Source: Brachyspira hampsonii 30446 | GTDB taxonomy: Bacteria; Spirochaetota; Brachyspiria; Brachyspirales; Brachyspiraceae | Assembly: GCF_000316195.1 (NCBI RefSeq) | Contig: NZ_JH994111.1 | Location: 1,705,791-1,769,790 of the forward strand | Length of the DNA stretch: 64,000 bases | Reading direction: 5' to 3' | The notes under the pieces: model-generated | Database searches by the model: none | What the model was told of the DNA's origin: nothing | The model's input: the letters and a program-made list of their open reading frames with translations, nothing else | Program-made: the position numbers and the translations under genes | Part shown: positions 19,206 to 28,476 of the stretch, in pieces | Numbering within the stretch: position 1 is the first letter of the stretch | Layout of the letters: each line of letters opens with the position of its first letter

Positions 19206-20392
19206 ATGATAAATACATACCGTTCTATTATATAGAACTTTCATATATATCTAGCAATATATATGATGCTATAAAATATATAGAAATAGTAATCACTTCA
19301 TATCCGAATTCTGAATATTTTAACGATGCCTATTATTTAAGATATTTTTACAGAGGTTTTATAAATTATGAAGAAAAAGAATACGATTCTGCTATTGAAA
19401 ATTTAAAAAATGCTGCAAATCTGAAACCAAATAGTGAATATAGCTGGTATTGGTTAGGAAGAGCATATTATAGTGATGAGGATTATAATAAAGCTACAGA
19501 AAGTCTTAATAAGGCGGTTAATTTAAATCCTAACGATGAATATAACTGGTATTGGTTAGGATTGTCATATTTATATAATAAAGATTATAATAAAGCTATA
19601 GAAAGTCTTAATAAGGCGGTTAATTTAAATCCTAACGATGAATATAACTGGTATTGGTTAGGAGGAGCATATTATAACAATAAAGATTATAATAAAGCTA
19701 TAGAAAGTTTTAATAAGGCAGTTAATTTAAATCCTAATGAGGAAAGTTACTGGTATTGGTTGGGAAGAGCATATTTAGAAAATAAGTATTATAATGAAGC
19801 TATAGAAAGTCTTAATAAGGCGGTTAATTTAAATCCTAACGATGAATATAACTGGTATTGGTTAGGATTGTCATATTTATATAATAAAGATTATAATAAA
19901 GCTATAGAAAGTTTTAATAAGGCGGTTAATTTAAATCCAAATAAAGAAAATTACTGGTATTGGTTAGGAATGGCATATCTATACAATCAAAATTATAATA
20001 AAGTTGTAGAGAGTCTTAATAAGGCGGTTAATTTAAATCCTAATAATGAAAGTTATTGGTATTGGTTAGGAAATGCATATTTAGAAAATAAAGAATATAA
20101 TAAAGCTGTAGAAAGTCTTAATAAGGCGATTAATTTAAATCCAAATAAAGAAAGTTATTGGTATGAATTAGGAAGTGCATATTTAGAAAATAAAGAATAT
20201 AATAAAGCCATAGAGAGCTTAAAAAAAGCTGTAGAATTAAATTCTCAAATTAGTACATATTACAGAGTTTTAGGAGATGCATATAGAATTATTAATGATA
20301 AAGTAAATGCCAGAGAAGCTTATATGAAATCATTGGAATTAAAACCTGATGATAGTAAAGCAGAAGAAGGACTTGAATTGCTTAATAAATAA
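19202..20392 (+). CDS. TPR-repeat body of the same protein
   Basis: About 396 codons open from 19202. It contains some ten 34-residue tetratricopeptide repeats with W-Y-W-L-G, A-Y, Y-N-K-A-I-E-S-L-N-K-A-V-N-L-N-P. TPRs form protein-binding superhelices; joined to the signal peptide upstream it would be periplasmic or exported. The only in-frame standard start is TTG 19562, in the middle of a repeat and without a Shine-Dalgarno, so expression probably needs the A8 run at 19195-19202 to be read with +1 base. The function of the bound partner is unknown. Confidence 0.75.
   Translation: MNDKYIPFYYIELSYISSNIYDAIKYIEIVITSYPNSEYFNDAYYLRYFYRGFINYEEKEYDSAIENLKNAANLKPNSEYSWYWLGRAYYSDEDYNKATESLNKAVNLNPNDEYNWYWLGLSYLYNKDYNKAIESLNKAVNLNPNDEYNWYWLGGAYYNNKDYNKAIESFNKAVNLNPNEESYWYWLGRAYLENKYYNEAIESLNKAVNLNPNDEYNWYWLGLSYLYNKDYNKAIESFNKAVNLNPNKENYWYWLGMAYLYNQNYNKVVESLNKAVNLNPNNESYWYWLGNAYLENKEYNKAVESLNKAINLNPNKESYWYELGSAYLENKEYNKAIESLKKAVELNSQISTYYRVLGDAYRIINDKVNAREAYMKSLELKPDDSKAEEGLELLNK
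19445..20260 (+). repeat. Tandem 102-bp repeat encoding TPR units
   Basis: The block TGGTATTGGTTAGGA recurs every 102 bases from 19445 (19547, 19649 and so on) for eight units. Adjacent units are largely identical at the DNA level, including third codon positions. This shows recent duplication or gene conversion and suggests copy number can vary between strains. Confidence 0.85.
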
Positions 20393-20797
20393 TTGTTTAA
20401 TTAAAATAAACATAAACAACCATAGTTTGTTAAAAATGTATAATGTATTTTTAAATATGTAGCAAAACAGCCCGCATATGGTTAGAACCCATATACTTAA
20501 TAAACTCTGATACGCTTTATTAAATACGAAATGTTTGTATATAATTCAGGTATTATTATATATTATATTAAATGTAAAACAAAAAATAATACATAAAAAA
20601 TTATAAATAAATATATTACAATTTTATTAAAAGTAAGTTTATTATGGAATAAAACAAAAAAAATTTTAGCAAAAACATATAATAATTTCATATTGTTATA
20701 AGATGTATATAGTATAAACTTATTGTAAATTACTTTATTGAATAAGTTTTAAATTAAATAAAAATGAAGCATTTTATAATAAAATAGGAGTTTGCTA
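20393..20797. other. Intergenic region without a recognised gene
   Basis: About 400 AT-rich bases. A GC-richer patch at 20463-20526 can form small hairpins (ATATGG with CCATAT near 20478-20494, AATAAA with TTTATT after it). It matches no riboswitch or RNA I know, and has no terminator-like T run. A Shine-Dalgarno AGGAG for the next gene is at 20786-20790. Confidence 0.4.
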
Positions 20798-21610
20798 TTG
20801 AAGAAATATTTTATTTTAATGTTAATAACATGCAAATGTCTTATGCCTAATTCATTTGATAATATAATAGATGCGGCAGATTATGAAACTTATGAAGCTT
20901 ATGAAAATATAGAATATTCCAATATTCCAAAAAAGCCCACTATATTTGATTATATAAATCATCAAAATCAATTATCTGATATTATAGAAAGAATAAATAA
21001 ATATTTGGATAATAATGGAGATATTAATGCTGTAAATAAAAACGGCAACACTTTACTTATGGAAGCAGTATCTATAGGATACTATGATTTAGCTGATTAT
21101 CTAGTAGATAAAAATGCTGATATATCTATAACAAATGCTAATGGAGAAAATGCTTTAATACTTTCTTCACATTATCCATATATAATGAATCTACTTATAA
21201 ATAATAATGCTGATATAAATATTGCTGACAATAACGGTAAGACAGCACTTCATTATGCCTGCGAGTATGGTGATTTATATTCAGTAAAGCTTCTAATAAA
21301 AAACGGTGCTGATATTAATAAAAGAGATATATTAGGAAAAACTATTCTTATGTATGCTGTTGAAAATGAACATCTTTTATTAATAAAGTATTTAGTAGAG
21401 GATTTAAAAGTTGATATTAATGAAAAAGATGATTGGGGTCAGAATGCCATGTTTTATGCTACAAAAATAGATACGGCAAGATATCTCATTTATAATGACA
21501 TGAATTACACTGATGTTAACTCAATAGGATTAAAGCCTTATGAAGTTATGAAATACAATGGCTATATAAATGTATCAAACTATCTGCAAAAGTTAGAAAA
21601 AAGAAGATAA
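20798..21610 (+). CDS. Ankyrin-repeat protein
   Basis: Starts at TTG 20798, seven bases after AGGAG; a TTG at 20792 is too close to it. The product of 270 residues has a short signal sequence (K-K-Y-F-I-L-M-L-I-T) followed by about five ankyrin repeats (G-D-I-N-A-V-N-K-N-G-N-T-L-L-M-E-A, A-D-I-N-I-A-D-N-N-G-K-T-A-L-H-Y-A). The Cys within I-T-C-K-C could be lipidated, but it is not a clear lipobox. A likely envelope scaffold or immunity-like protein; the partner is unknown. Confidence 0.85.
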   Translation: MKKYFILMLITCKCLMPNSFDNIIDAADYETYEAYENIEYSNIPKKPTIFDYINHQNQLSDIIERINKYLDNNGDINAVNKNGNTLLMEAVSIGYYDLADYLVDKNADISITNANGENALILSSHYPYIMNLLINNNADINIADNNGKTALHYACEYGDLYSVKLLIKNGADINKRDILGKTILMYAVENEHLLLIKYLVEDLKVDINEKDDWGQNAMFYATKIDTARYLIYNDMNYTDVNSIGLKPYEVMKYNGYINVSNYLQKLEKRR

Positions 21611-21615
21611 CTTAT

Positions 21616-21641
21616 AAAAAATACCTTTAAGTATTTTTTTT
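21616..21641 (+). terminator. Short hairpin with T run
   Basis: AAAAATAC and GTATTTTT around CTTTAA, followed by more T, directly after the ankyrin gene. Weak stem of A-T pairs. Confidence 0.5.
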
Positions 21642-21677
21642 ATAAACCGAGAATATTTACAGTATATTGGAGTTTAT

Positions 21678-22514
21678 ATGAATATCAAGGTTATTTTACT
21701 ATTTATTACTATAAATATGCTTCTTTTCCCTCAATATCTATCTTTAACTAATAATAATATATTAGTTAATATAGGAGAAGGAAGAGTTGATTATACTACA
21801 TATACTATATATGCAGATGCAACAGCCGATTTTGTTACAGATACCCGTCTACACCCTGAAGCATTATTAATATTACAGCAGCAGGCTGAAGAAGAAACTA
21901 TGAAAACACTATACGATACATTGGGAAATATTCCTATAGACAGTGAAGATAATATATACAGCATAATAGAAGAAAATAGATTTTTAAAAGAAAAAGTAGT
22001 AAATTCCATAAATAATGCAAGATTAGTAGGTATATCATATCCTACAAGAACAAGTGTTAAAGTGCTTATGGCATTGGATATCATAACAAATAATCTTATG
22101 TCAGATTTAATAAATAATATAAATATGTACAAACCAGAACCTATAGTAACATATTTTGATGCCGGTACAGATTATGACAGTCTTGTTATAGATGCAAGAA
22201 ATATAGGTTTCGTCCCTTCATTATTTCCTACAGTATACGATGAAGATGGTAATGAAATATATAGTTTAGCATATATAAATAAATCTATAGCATCTACAAA
22301 TGGATATATTACATATTCAACAAATTCTTTTCTTACAAATCAAAATATTACAAATACACTAGGAAAAAAACCTTATAATATTGTAGCTTGGAGAGCTAGA
22401 GGCAGACTTTCAAGTGATTTAGTTATAGGTAATGAAGATGCAAGTATCATTATGAGCAGCCCTAATCTAAAAAATGCAATAAAAAATTGTAAAGTTGTAT
22501 TTATAATAAACTAA
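21678..22514 (+). CDS. LPP20/FlgP-like periplasmic protein
   Basis: The 278-residue protein has an N-terminal signal sequence (M-N-I-K-V-I-L-L-F-I-T-I) and the pattern shared by LPP20 and FlgP-type proteins: an N-terminal A-x-A-D-F-V-T-D alpha/beta region, then S-L-V-I-D-A-R-N-I-G-F-V-P-S-L-F-P, Y-D-E-D-G-N-E-I-Y and K-P-Y-N-I-V-A-W. Such proteins are envelope or flagellum-associated in other bacteria. The assignment rests on recalled motifs only and the role here is not known. TTGGAG precedes the ATG. Confidence 0.6.
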   Translation: MNIKVILLFITINMLLFPQYLSLTNNNILVNIGEGRVDYTTYTIYADATADFVTDTRLHPEALLILQQQAEEETMKTLYDTLGNIPIDSEDNIYSIIEENRFLKEKVVNSINNARLVGISYPTRTSVKVLMALDIITNNLMSDLINNINMYKPEPIVTYFDAGTDYDSLVIDARNIGFVPSLFPTVYDEDGNEIYSLAYINKSIASTNGYITYSTNSFLTNQNITNTLGKKPYNIVAWRARGRLSSDLVIGNEDASIIMSSPNLKNAIKNCKVVFIIN

Positions 22515-22588
22515 TTTATTACACTTTTATTATTCATTTTTTTTGAAAACATGATATAGTATCTATTATATTTTGGGGATTATTTCTT

Positions 22589-25500
22589 ATGAGTATTATA
22601 GAAAATTACATAGATGATATTTTTAAAAATCATCCGTATAAAGATGATATAAAAAAATATGTCAATAATGAAAATGATAGTATAAACTTTAATACCGAAG
22701 AAATAAAATTGGACATTTCTAATAATCACAGAATATATTCAAATTTATTGGATCTATATATCAATGATAAGCAAAACGATAGTTTAATCAGATTATTCAA
22801 AATTATATCCACACAAAAAATAGAAAATATATATATTTTTGAAATACTTGTCATCAATATGATATCCGGTATGAATATAAAAGAAGCATTTCTTAAATGC
22901 ATATCTATGAAAAAAATTAATTATTGGAACAGAGATTATAAAAAATATTCATATAGTATAAATCCTATATCAAATGAAATAATGAATGCTAAAATTAATA
23001 TACTTATATACTATTATTATGCTTTAAAATATTTCCCAAAAGAAACAGAGCAATACATAGAAAATATATGCTCATCAAATATAGATGACATCATAAAAGA
23101 ATATGAAGATGATATATTAATAGCTTTGATGGCTTTAACTATAAAGATATATTTAGGTGATTATAGTAAAATACCTATTATATTAGAATATTCAAAAAAA
23201 GTAAATTATTTAGATTCTATACTTTCTCTTTTTATTATATTGAATATAGATAATAGTATATCAAAGAGATTTATAGAGTTAATAGAAAATAATATGCTTA
23301 ATGAAAATAATGATTTATTTATAAATTTGGCATATATGATTAAATTGTTTTTTTTAACAAGAAAGAATTTCAGTGAAAAATTTGCAAATAAAAGTTTTGA
23401 TGAATTCATACATGATCTTTCAGATTTTAATATACCGCAATACTTTATATTTCTTATAAAATATTTAGACACAAATTTATCAATAAATTCAAGTAAAGTA
23501 TTTGAAGCAATAAAAACTCTATACAGCAAAGATAAAGAATCATTTTATAAACTATATAACATATTAAAAAAAGTTGAAATACCATATATTATAGAAATAA
23601 AAGCAGTATTAAACTGTGTACTTTTGAATGCCAAAGATGATAAGGCGGATATTTCTGTACTTGACAATAATATAGATTATTTTATAGAAAACATAAAAAA
23701 AGAATTAGAAAAAATATACGATATAAAATCTGATAATATATTTGAATTATTAGAAAATAAAGCTATAAACAAATATGATTTATCTGTTAATATAAGCAAA
23801 GAATTAATCTTTACAACAAAAATAATAGTTCTTATGTATGACTATAATGAAAAGGCGAGAAAAGTTGTTCGTGCTTTATTAAAATCATTACCATATAATT
23901 TAGCTATACCTTTAATGATTAAAGACAGAAAAGAATTCTATAATATTAAATTAAAAGAGATATTAGATTACTTACAGGGATATGATTTAGACTTAAAAGA
24001 CTTAATAATAACATATCTATACACCTACCCTATTTATATTTTCAGCACAAAATATATATTAAAGCTGGTTACTAAAAATGCTGATTATACAGTAGAAATG
24101 TTTCATGATAAAACATTTTTAAAAGCAGCCTCATATAAAAGTTATGCTCTAATAGATTTTTTAGAACTTCTATATAAAAAAGATAAAGCAGGTTTCACAA
24201 ATTATTCTGCTATTTGCTATGTACTGCATTTAAAAAATAAAGAAATTATCAAATGTGCTTTAAGTTTAATAGAAAAAGATGAATACAATTCAAGAGCCTA
24301 TATTGAAAGCAGTATACATGCCTATAGAAAAGATATTCAGTTTGAATTAAAAAAAATAATAAAAAAATGGAATTGCAATAGAAAAGGATTTAAATTCAAA
24401 ACTCTTGAAGATATAAATCAATATATAGATGATTATTATGATGATGATTATGAGAATTTAATAGATTTTGTAGATGAGAATTTAATATCCGATGTACTTC
24501 TTAGAAGCGATAAAAGTATAAAAATACCTGTAAAAGTTATGAAATATATATTGCTTGAATATATGCTTCTTGATGAGCCTTATAGAATAAAAGATATAGA
24601 TAGAATGATAGATTTATTTGATATGGATTCTGTAAGAAGTACATTTGAAAAAATATATAAATATTGGTCTGATAACGGATGCGATGAAAATAAAAAAAAT
24701 ATTATAATACCATACTGTATTTATGCAGACTATAATCAAATAGCAAGTTTATACGACAGAATAGAATATTGGCATGATAATTTCAAATCATCTTTAGCTG
24801 CATATATAATACCTGCAATAGCTATGAACGGCGAAAAGTTTGCATTAATGATAATAAATAATATCATATACATGTCTAAAAATAAGGTATTAAGAAATGC
24901 TGCCATATCATCTTTTGAAAAGGCATCTGAGTGTTTGAATATACCTATTGATAATTTATTCGATAAAGTTATACCTAATTTAGGTTTCAATGTGGAAAGA
25001 AATAAAGTAATAAGTTACGGTAAGCAAAAATTTACGCTTCAGCTATTAAGTGATTCTTATTTAGAAATAATAGATAATGAAAATCATAAAATAATAAAAG
25101 AACTTCCAGAACCTATGGAAGGAGATGACAAAACAAATGTAGAAGAGGCAAAAAAAGATTTAGCTAATATAAGGAATTCACTTGAAGCTATTATAACATA
25201 TCAAAAAGAAAAATTAAAAAAAGTAATGTTTAATGCTAGAAAATGGGATTATGAAACTTTTTTTGAAGTATTTGTAGAAAATCCTGTAATGCAATATTTC
25301 ACTCTTGCATTTGTATGGGGTGTTTACGATGAAGACGGAAATTTGATAGACTGCTTCAGATATATGGAAGATGGTTCTTTAATTTCTATAGATGAAGACT
25401 TATATGAACTTCCTCAGCAAATTAAATGCTATATAACTTTATATCATCCTATTGATTCAGATGAAGATACTTACAAAACTTGGCATTATCAATTAGAATT

Positions 25501-25879
25501 ATATGAGATAGAGCAGCCTGTAGAACAGATTAAAATAAAAAGATATATATTAGAAGAAAGTGATGTAGAAAATAATTCTATAATCTCTTTTAAAGGTCAA
25601 AAACTATCATTAGAATATATGGACAAATTATCTAAGGAATTAAATATAAAAATAGAATATTATAATGAATATGTATCTTACTATATGGCAGATAATGTTC
25701 TCAAAATAATATGCGAAATAGACTGCAGTATATATGATGAAGATGTATTGATTGACAGTATCAAATTTTATGAATTAGAAAAATATAATAAATTTGGTAA
25801 GATAATTTCTCCTTTTGATATAGAAAGAAGATTTATTAGCACAATGATTTATTATTTATCTTTAGGTTTTTATGATTAA
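22589..25879 (+). CDS. DUF4132-type large helical protein
   Basis: A 1096-residue, largely helical and highly charged protein without signal peptide. About residues 800-990 follow the DUF4132 (MolR-like) pattern: P-N-L-G-F near 800, K-E-L-P-E-P, an A-R-K-W-D-Y-E-T-F-F-E-V-F block, F-V-W-G-V-Y-D-E-D-G, F-R-Y-M-E-D-G-S, Y-H-P-I-D, and Q-P-V-E-Q-I-K. The front 750 residues look like irregular helical repeats. The biochemical role of this family is not established. TTGGGGA lies before the ATG. Its last eight bases overlap the rpoN start, so it is translationally coupled to the sigma-54 cluster, an unusual partner. Confidence 0.7.
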   Translation: MSIIENYIDDIFKNHPYKDDIKKYVNNENDSINFNTEEIKLDISNNHRIYSNLLDLYINDKQNDSLIRLFKIISTQKIENIYIFEILVINMISGMNIKEAFLKCISMKKINYWNRDYKKYSYSINPISNEIMNAKINILIYYYYALKYFPKETEQYIENICSSNIDDIIKEYEDDILIALMALTIKIYLGDYSKIPIILEYSKKVNYLDSILSLFIILNIDNSISKRFIELIENNMLNENNDLFINLAYMIKLFFLTRKNFSEKFANKSFDEFIHDLSDFNIPQYFIFLIKYLDTNLSINSSKVFEAIKTLYSKDKESFYKLYNILKKVEIPYIIEIKAVLNCVLLNAKDDKADISVLDNNIDYFIENIKKELEKIYDIKSDNIFELLENKAINKYDLSVNISKELIFTTKIIVLMYDYNEKARKVVRALLKSLPYNLAIPLMIKDRKEFYNIKLKEILDYLQGYDLDLKDLIITYLYTYPIYIFSTKYILKLVTKNADYTVEMFHDKTFLKAASYKSYALIDFLELLYKKDKAGFTNYSAICYVLHLKNKEIIKCALSLIEKDEYNSRAYIESSIHAYRKDIQFELKKIIKKWNCNRKGFKFKTLEDINQYIDDYYDDDYENLIDFVDENLISDVLLRSDKSIKIPVKVMKYILLEYMLLDEPYRIKDIDRMIDLFDMDSVRSTFEKIYKYWSDNGCDENKKNIIIPYCIYADYNQIASLYDRIEYWHDNFKSSLAAYIIPAIAMNGEKFALMIINNIIYMSKNKVLRNAAISSFEKASECLNIPIDNLFDKVIPNLGFNVERNKVISYGKQKFTLQLLSDSYLEIIDNENHKIIKELPEPMEGDDKTNVEEAKKDLANIRNSLEAIITYQKEKLKKVMFNARKWDYETFFEVFVENPVMQYFTLAFVWGVYDEDGNLIDCFRYMEDGSLISIDEDLYELPQQIKCYITLYHPIDSDEDTYKTWHYQLELYEIEQPVEQIKIKRYILEESDVENNSIISFKGQKLSLEYMDKLSKELNIKIEYYNEYVSYYMADNVLKIICEIDCSIYDEDVLIDSIKFYELEKYNKFGKIISPFDIERRFISTMIYYLSLGFYD

Positions 25880-27188
25880 TAATTCTCTATCAGCAAATAC
25901 TTATATAAAAACAAGAACTGCAATCAAAAATGATTTAAGACTTAATTATCAAACTAGAGTATGGCTTGATGTTATATCGCTGCCTGCAATAGAGCTTAAA
26001 GAAAAGATAGAAAAAGCAATGGAAGAAAATCCATTTTTAGAGTATGACTTTAATGATAATTATTCAAAATCTTCATCAAGAGCATCAGAAAATGATATTA
26101 ATTCTATAATAGAAAATACGGTAGAAAATTCAAAAGAAAGCCTATTTTCTCATTTAAAAAGTCAAATAGATATTACTTTTAACGATAAAAAAGAAATAGA
26201 GCTTGCAGAACAAATATGCAGTTTTATAAATGAAGACGGATATTTAACTATTGAAAGCGGAGAGATTTCCAATATATTAAATGCCGACATAAAACAAATA
26301 GAAAAAATAATTTCCATAATAAAAACATTTGATCCTTACGGTGTTGGGGCAAAAAATATCAATGAATGTCTTTCTATACAATTAAAAATGAAGCAGAAGG
26401 AAGCTGATGATAAATCTATATATGATACTGCAATAAAGATTGTAGAAAATTATTTAGATGAGTTATCAAAAAAGAATTATGAAAAAATAGCTTTGAATTT
26501 AAATATAGATGTTAATACAGTATTAAAGGCTTTAAAATTAATACAGACATTAGAGCCCTACCCTGCCAGAGAATATGATACATCGGCTGTTAAATATATA
26601 GTGCCGGAATTATTTATATTTAAAGAAAATGAGCGTTGGATTGTAAAAACAGACGAAACTTTTATACCCCACTTGAAAATTAGTAAAAAATATATTAAAC
26701 TATTAGATAGAGAAGAAAGTAAAGATAGCATAAACTTTTTAAAAGAAAAAAAGAAAGAAGCTGAAAGCCTTATAAATGCCTCTAATGATAGGAAAAAAAC
26801 TTTATTAAAAATAGGCGAAGCTTTGCTTAAATTTCAGATAAATTTCTTTGAGTATGGAAAAGAGTTTATGAAGCCATTAACTTTAAAAGATATGTCTTTG
26901 GAGGTGAGTTTAAGCGAATCCACCATAAGCAGAATAGCTAATGGCAAGTATCTTAACACTGTTTGGGGTACATTTTCTATAAAATATTTTTTCTCTAGAG
27001 CTGTAGGCGGCGGGCTTGGTTCTAGGGGCGTTAAAGAAATTATAAAAAGAATTATAGAAAACTCTCAGGCAAAATTAAGTGATGAAAAAGTCAGACTGAT
27101 ACTCAAAAGTGAAGGTATTGACATTTCAAGAAGAACCGTAGCTAAATATAGAAAAAGTATGAATATTTTTTCATCAAGAAACAGATAA
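25872..27188 (+). CDS. rpoN: RNA polymerase sigma-54 factor
   Basis: 438 residues, standard for sigma-54. It has the glutamine-poor activator-binding start (N-Y-Q-T-R-V-W), the core-binding region, the helix-turn-helix L-S-E-S-T-I-S-R-I-A-N-G-K-Y-L, and the RpoN box variant S-R-R-T-V-A-K-Y-R (usually A-R-R-T-V-A-K-Y-R) near the C-terminus. It directs transcription from -24/-12 promoters with enhancer-binding ATPases. It overlaps the DUF4132 gene by eight bases and is followed 16 bases later by hpf, as in the classic rpoN-hpf-ptsN arrangement. Confidence 0.95.
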   Translation: MINNSLSANTYIKTRTAIKNDLRLNYQTRVWLDVISLPAIELKEKIEKAMEENPFLEYDFNDNYSKSSSRASENDINSIIENTVENSKESLFSHLKSQIDITFNDKKEIELAEQICSFINEDGYLTIESGEISNILNADIKQIEKIISIIKTFDPYGVGAKNINECLSIQLKMKQKEADDKSIYDTAIKIVENYLDELSKKNYEKIALNLNIDVNTVLKALKLIQTLEPYPAREYDTSAVKYIVPELFIFKENERWIVKTDETFIPHLKISKKYIKLLDREESKDSINFLKEKKKEAESLINASNDRKKTLLKIGEALLKFQINFFEYGKEFMKPLTLKDMSLEVSLSESTISRIANGKYLNTVWGTFSIKYFFSRAVGGGLGSRGVKEIIKRIIENSQAKLSDEKVRLILKSEGIDISRRTVAKYRKSMNIFSSRNR

Positions 27189-27204
27189 AACAAAAGGAGA
27201 CTTT

Positions 27205-27981
27205 ATGCATCAAAATATTATTGGAAAGAATGTTAGAATTACTAAAAATGTTAGAGAACATATAGCGAATAAGATGCAAAATATCAAAATACATGCAGAC
27301 AGAATAATAGATGCCAATATTATTTGCGACTATATGCATGGTGAATATACTGTACAGGGAACTATAGCTTTTGGTAAAAAAGTATTTCATGATAAAGAAA
27401 AAGAAAAAGATTTGTATGTAGCAATAGATACTATGTTTCAAAAGATAGAAAGAGAAATAAGAAAATCTAAAGAAAGAAATATAGACAAAAGTCAAAGAGC
27501 TGTTGTAGATAAATCGGTTCAGACAGAAGAAGATGACAACTCTTATTCTATCAATTCTGTTGGAATATACGAAAAGCCTTTAGATGAGTTGGATGCTGTA
27601 TTGCACTTTAATAGCGATAAAAAACCTTATATGGCTTATTTACCTATTAAACAAGGAGAAGATTTATTCAGTATAAAAATAGGAAAATTTCCTGTGTTCT
27701 TATTTAAAGGCAACGATGATAAAGTGCTTGAAATATATAACAATAATGAAGAATATTGGAATATAGATGAAGTTAGTGTAACTCCTGATAATCACATAGA
27801 TGCAAGCAAAAGTGAAAATTATTTGATAAAAGAATATAATGTAAGTGAAGCTGTAAATTATCTTACAGAAAACACTGATAAAAAATTTGTTGTTTATATC
27901 AGCAGCATAACAGAACAGGCAGAGGCTTTGTATAAAGAATCTGATAATTCATTTGTTCTAATAAGAATATTTGATATTTAA
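27205..27981 (+). CDS. hpf: Ribosome hibernation promoting factor, long form
   Basis: 258 residues. The first 100 are the HPF/RaiA fold (I-G-K-N-V-R-I-T-K-N-V-R-E-H-I, F-G-K-K-V-F-H-D-K-E-K). A C-terminal stretch near 205-258 resembles the dimerisation domain of long HPF (N-V-S-E-A-V-N-Y-L and the end F-V-L-I-R-I). Between them about 100 residues are not the usual short linker. The protein would bind 30S subunits and promote 100S ribosome dimers in slow growth. AAAGGAG precedes the ATG. It sits between rpoN and ptsN. Confidence 0.8.
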   Translation: MHQNIIGKNVRITKNVREHIANKMQNIKIHADRIIDANIICDYMHGEYTVQGTIAFGKKVFHDKEKEKDLYVAIDTMFQKIEREIRKSKERNIDKSQRAVVDKSVQTEEDDNSYSINSVGIYEKPLDELDAVLHFNSDKKPYMAYLPIKQGEDLFSIKIGKFPVFLFKGNDDKVLEIYNNNEEYWNIDEVSVTPDNHIDASKSENYLIKEYNVSEAVNYLTENTDKKFVVYISSITEQAEALYKESDNSFVLIRIFDI

Positions 27982-28011
27982 TTTATAATTACCATTTTGG
28001 AGGGAATAATA

Positions 28012-28476
28012 ATGAGTTTAATAGATTATATCAATAAAGATTCTATAATGATAGATGTTCAGGAAACGGATAAAGAGCGTCTTCTCTCTAAAATGGTTGA
28101 GCGACTAGATGAATGCAAATTACTTATCAATAAGAATGATGCTGAACATGCTATTATGGCTAGAGAACAATTAATGAGTACAGGTGTAGGAAACGGTATA
28201 GCGATACCACATGCCAAAACTGATGCTGTAGAAAATATTGTACTTAGTGTAGCAACTATAAAAAATGGAATCAATTATAAATCTGTAGATAAGAAAAAAG
28301 TATTTGCAGTTTTTATGCTTCTAGCCCCAAAAACTTCAGCTAGTGAAAATTTAAAAGTGCTTACAGCAATAGCTAAAATACTAAGAGATAATCCTCATTT
28401 CTTGGAAAAACTTATCAATGTTGAAAAACCTGAAGAGATTATGGAACTTATCGCTAAAGAGGAAATGAAAATATAA
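28012..28476 (+). CDS. ptsN: PTS IIA component, nitrogen/fructose type
   Basis: The start is the ATG at 28012 after GGAGG at 27998-28002; an in-frame TTG at 27997 would put the ribosome site inside the gene. The 154-residue EIIA domain has the phospho-accepting H67 (A-I-P-H-A-K-T) and the conserved G-N-G-I-A-I-P-H. It likely acts in phosphate-relay signalling rather than transport, as it is linked to rpoN and hpf. Its TAA shares a base with the hprK ATG. Confidence 0.92.
   Translation: MSLIDYINKDSIMIDVQETDKERLLSKMVERLDECKLLINKNDAEHAIMAREQLMSTGVGNGIAIPHAKTDAVENIVLSVATIKNGINYKSVDKKKVFAVFMLLAPKTSASENLKVLTAIAKILRDNPHFLEKLINVEKPEEIMELIAKEEMKI

Noticed and set aside
19445-20260. CRISPR array, from regularly spaced repeats
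   Set aside because: The unit is 102 bases, reads as TPR codons throughout and has no unique spacers.
20463-20526. Riboswitch or small RNA
   Set aside because: Only small hairpins and no match to any structure I know; no terminator. Kept as unassigned.
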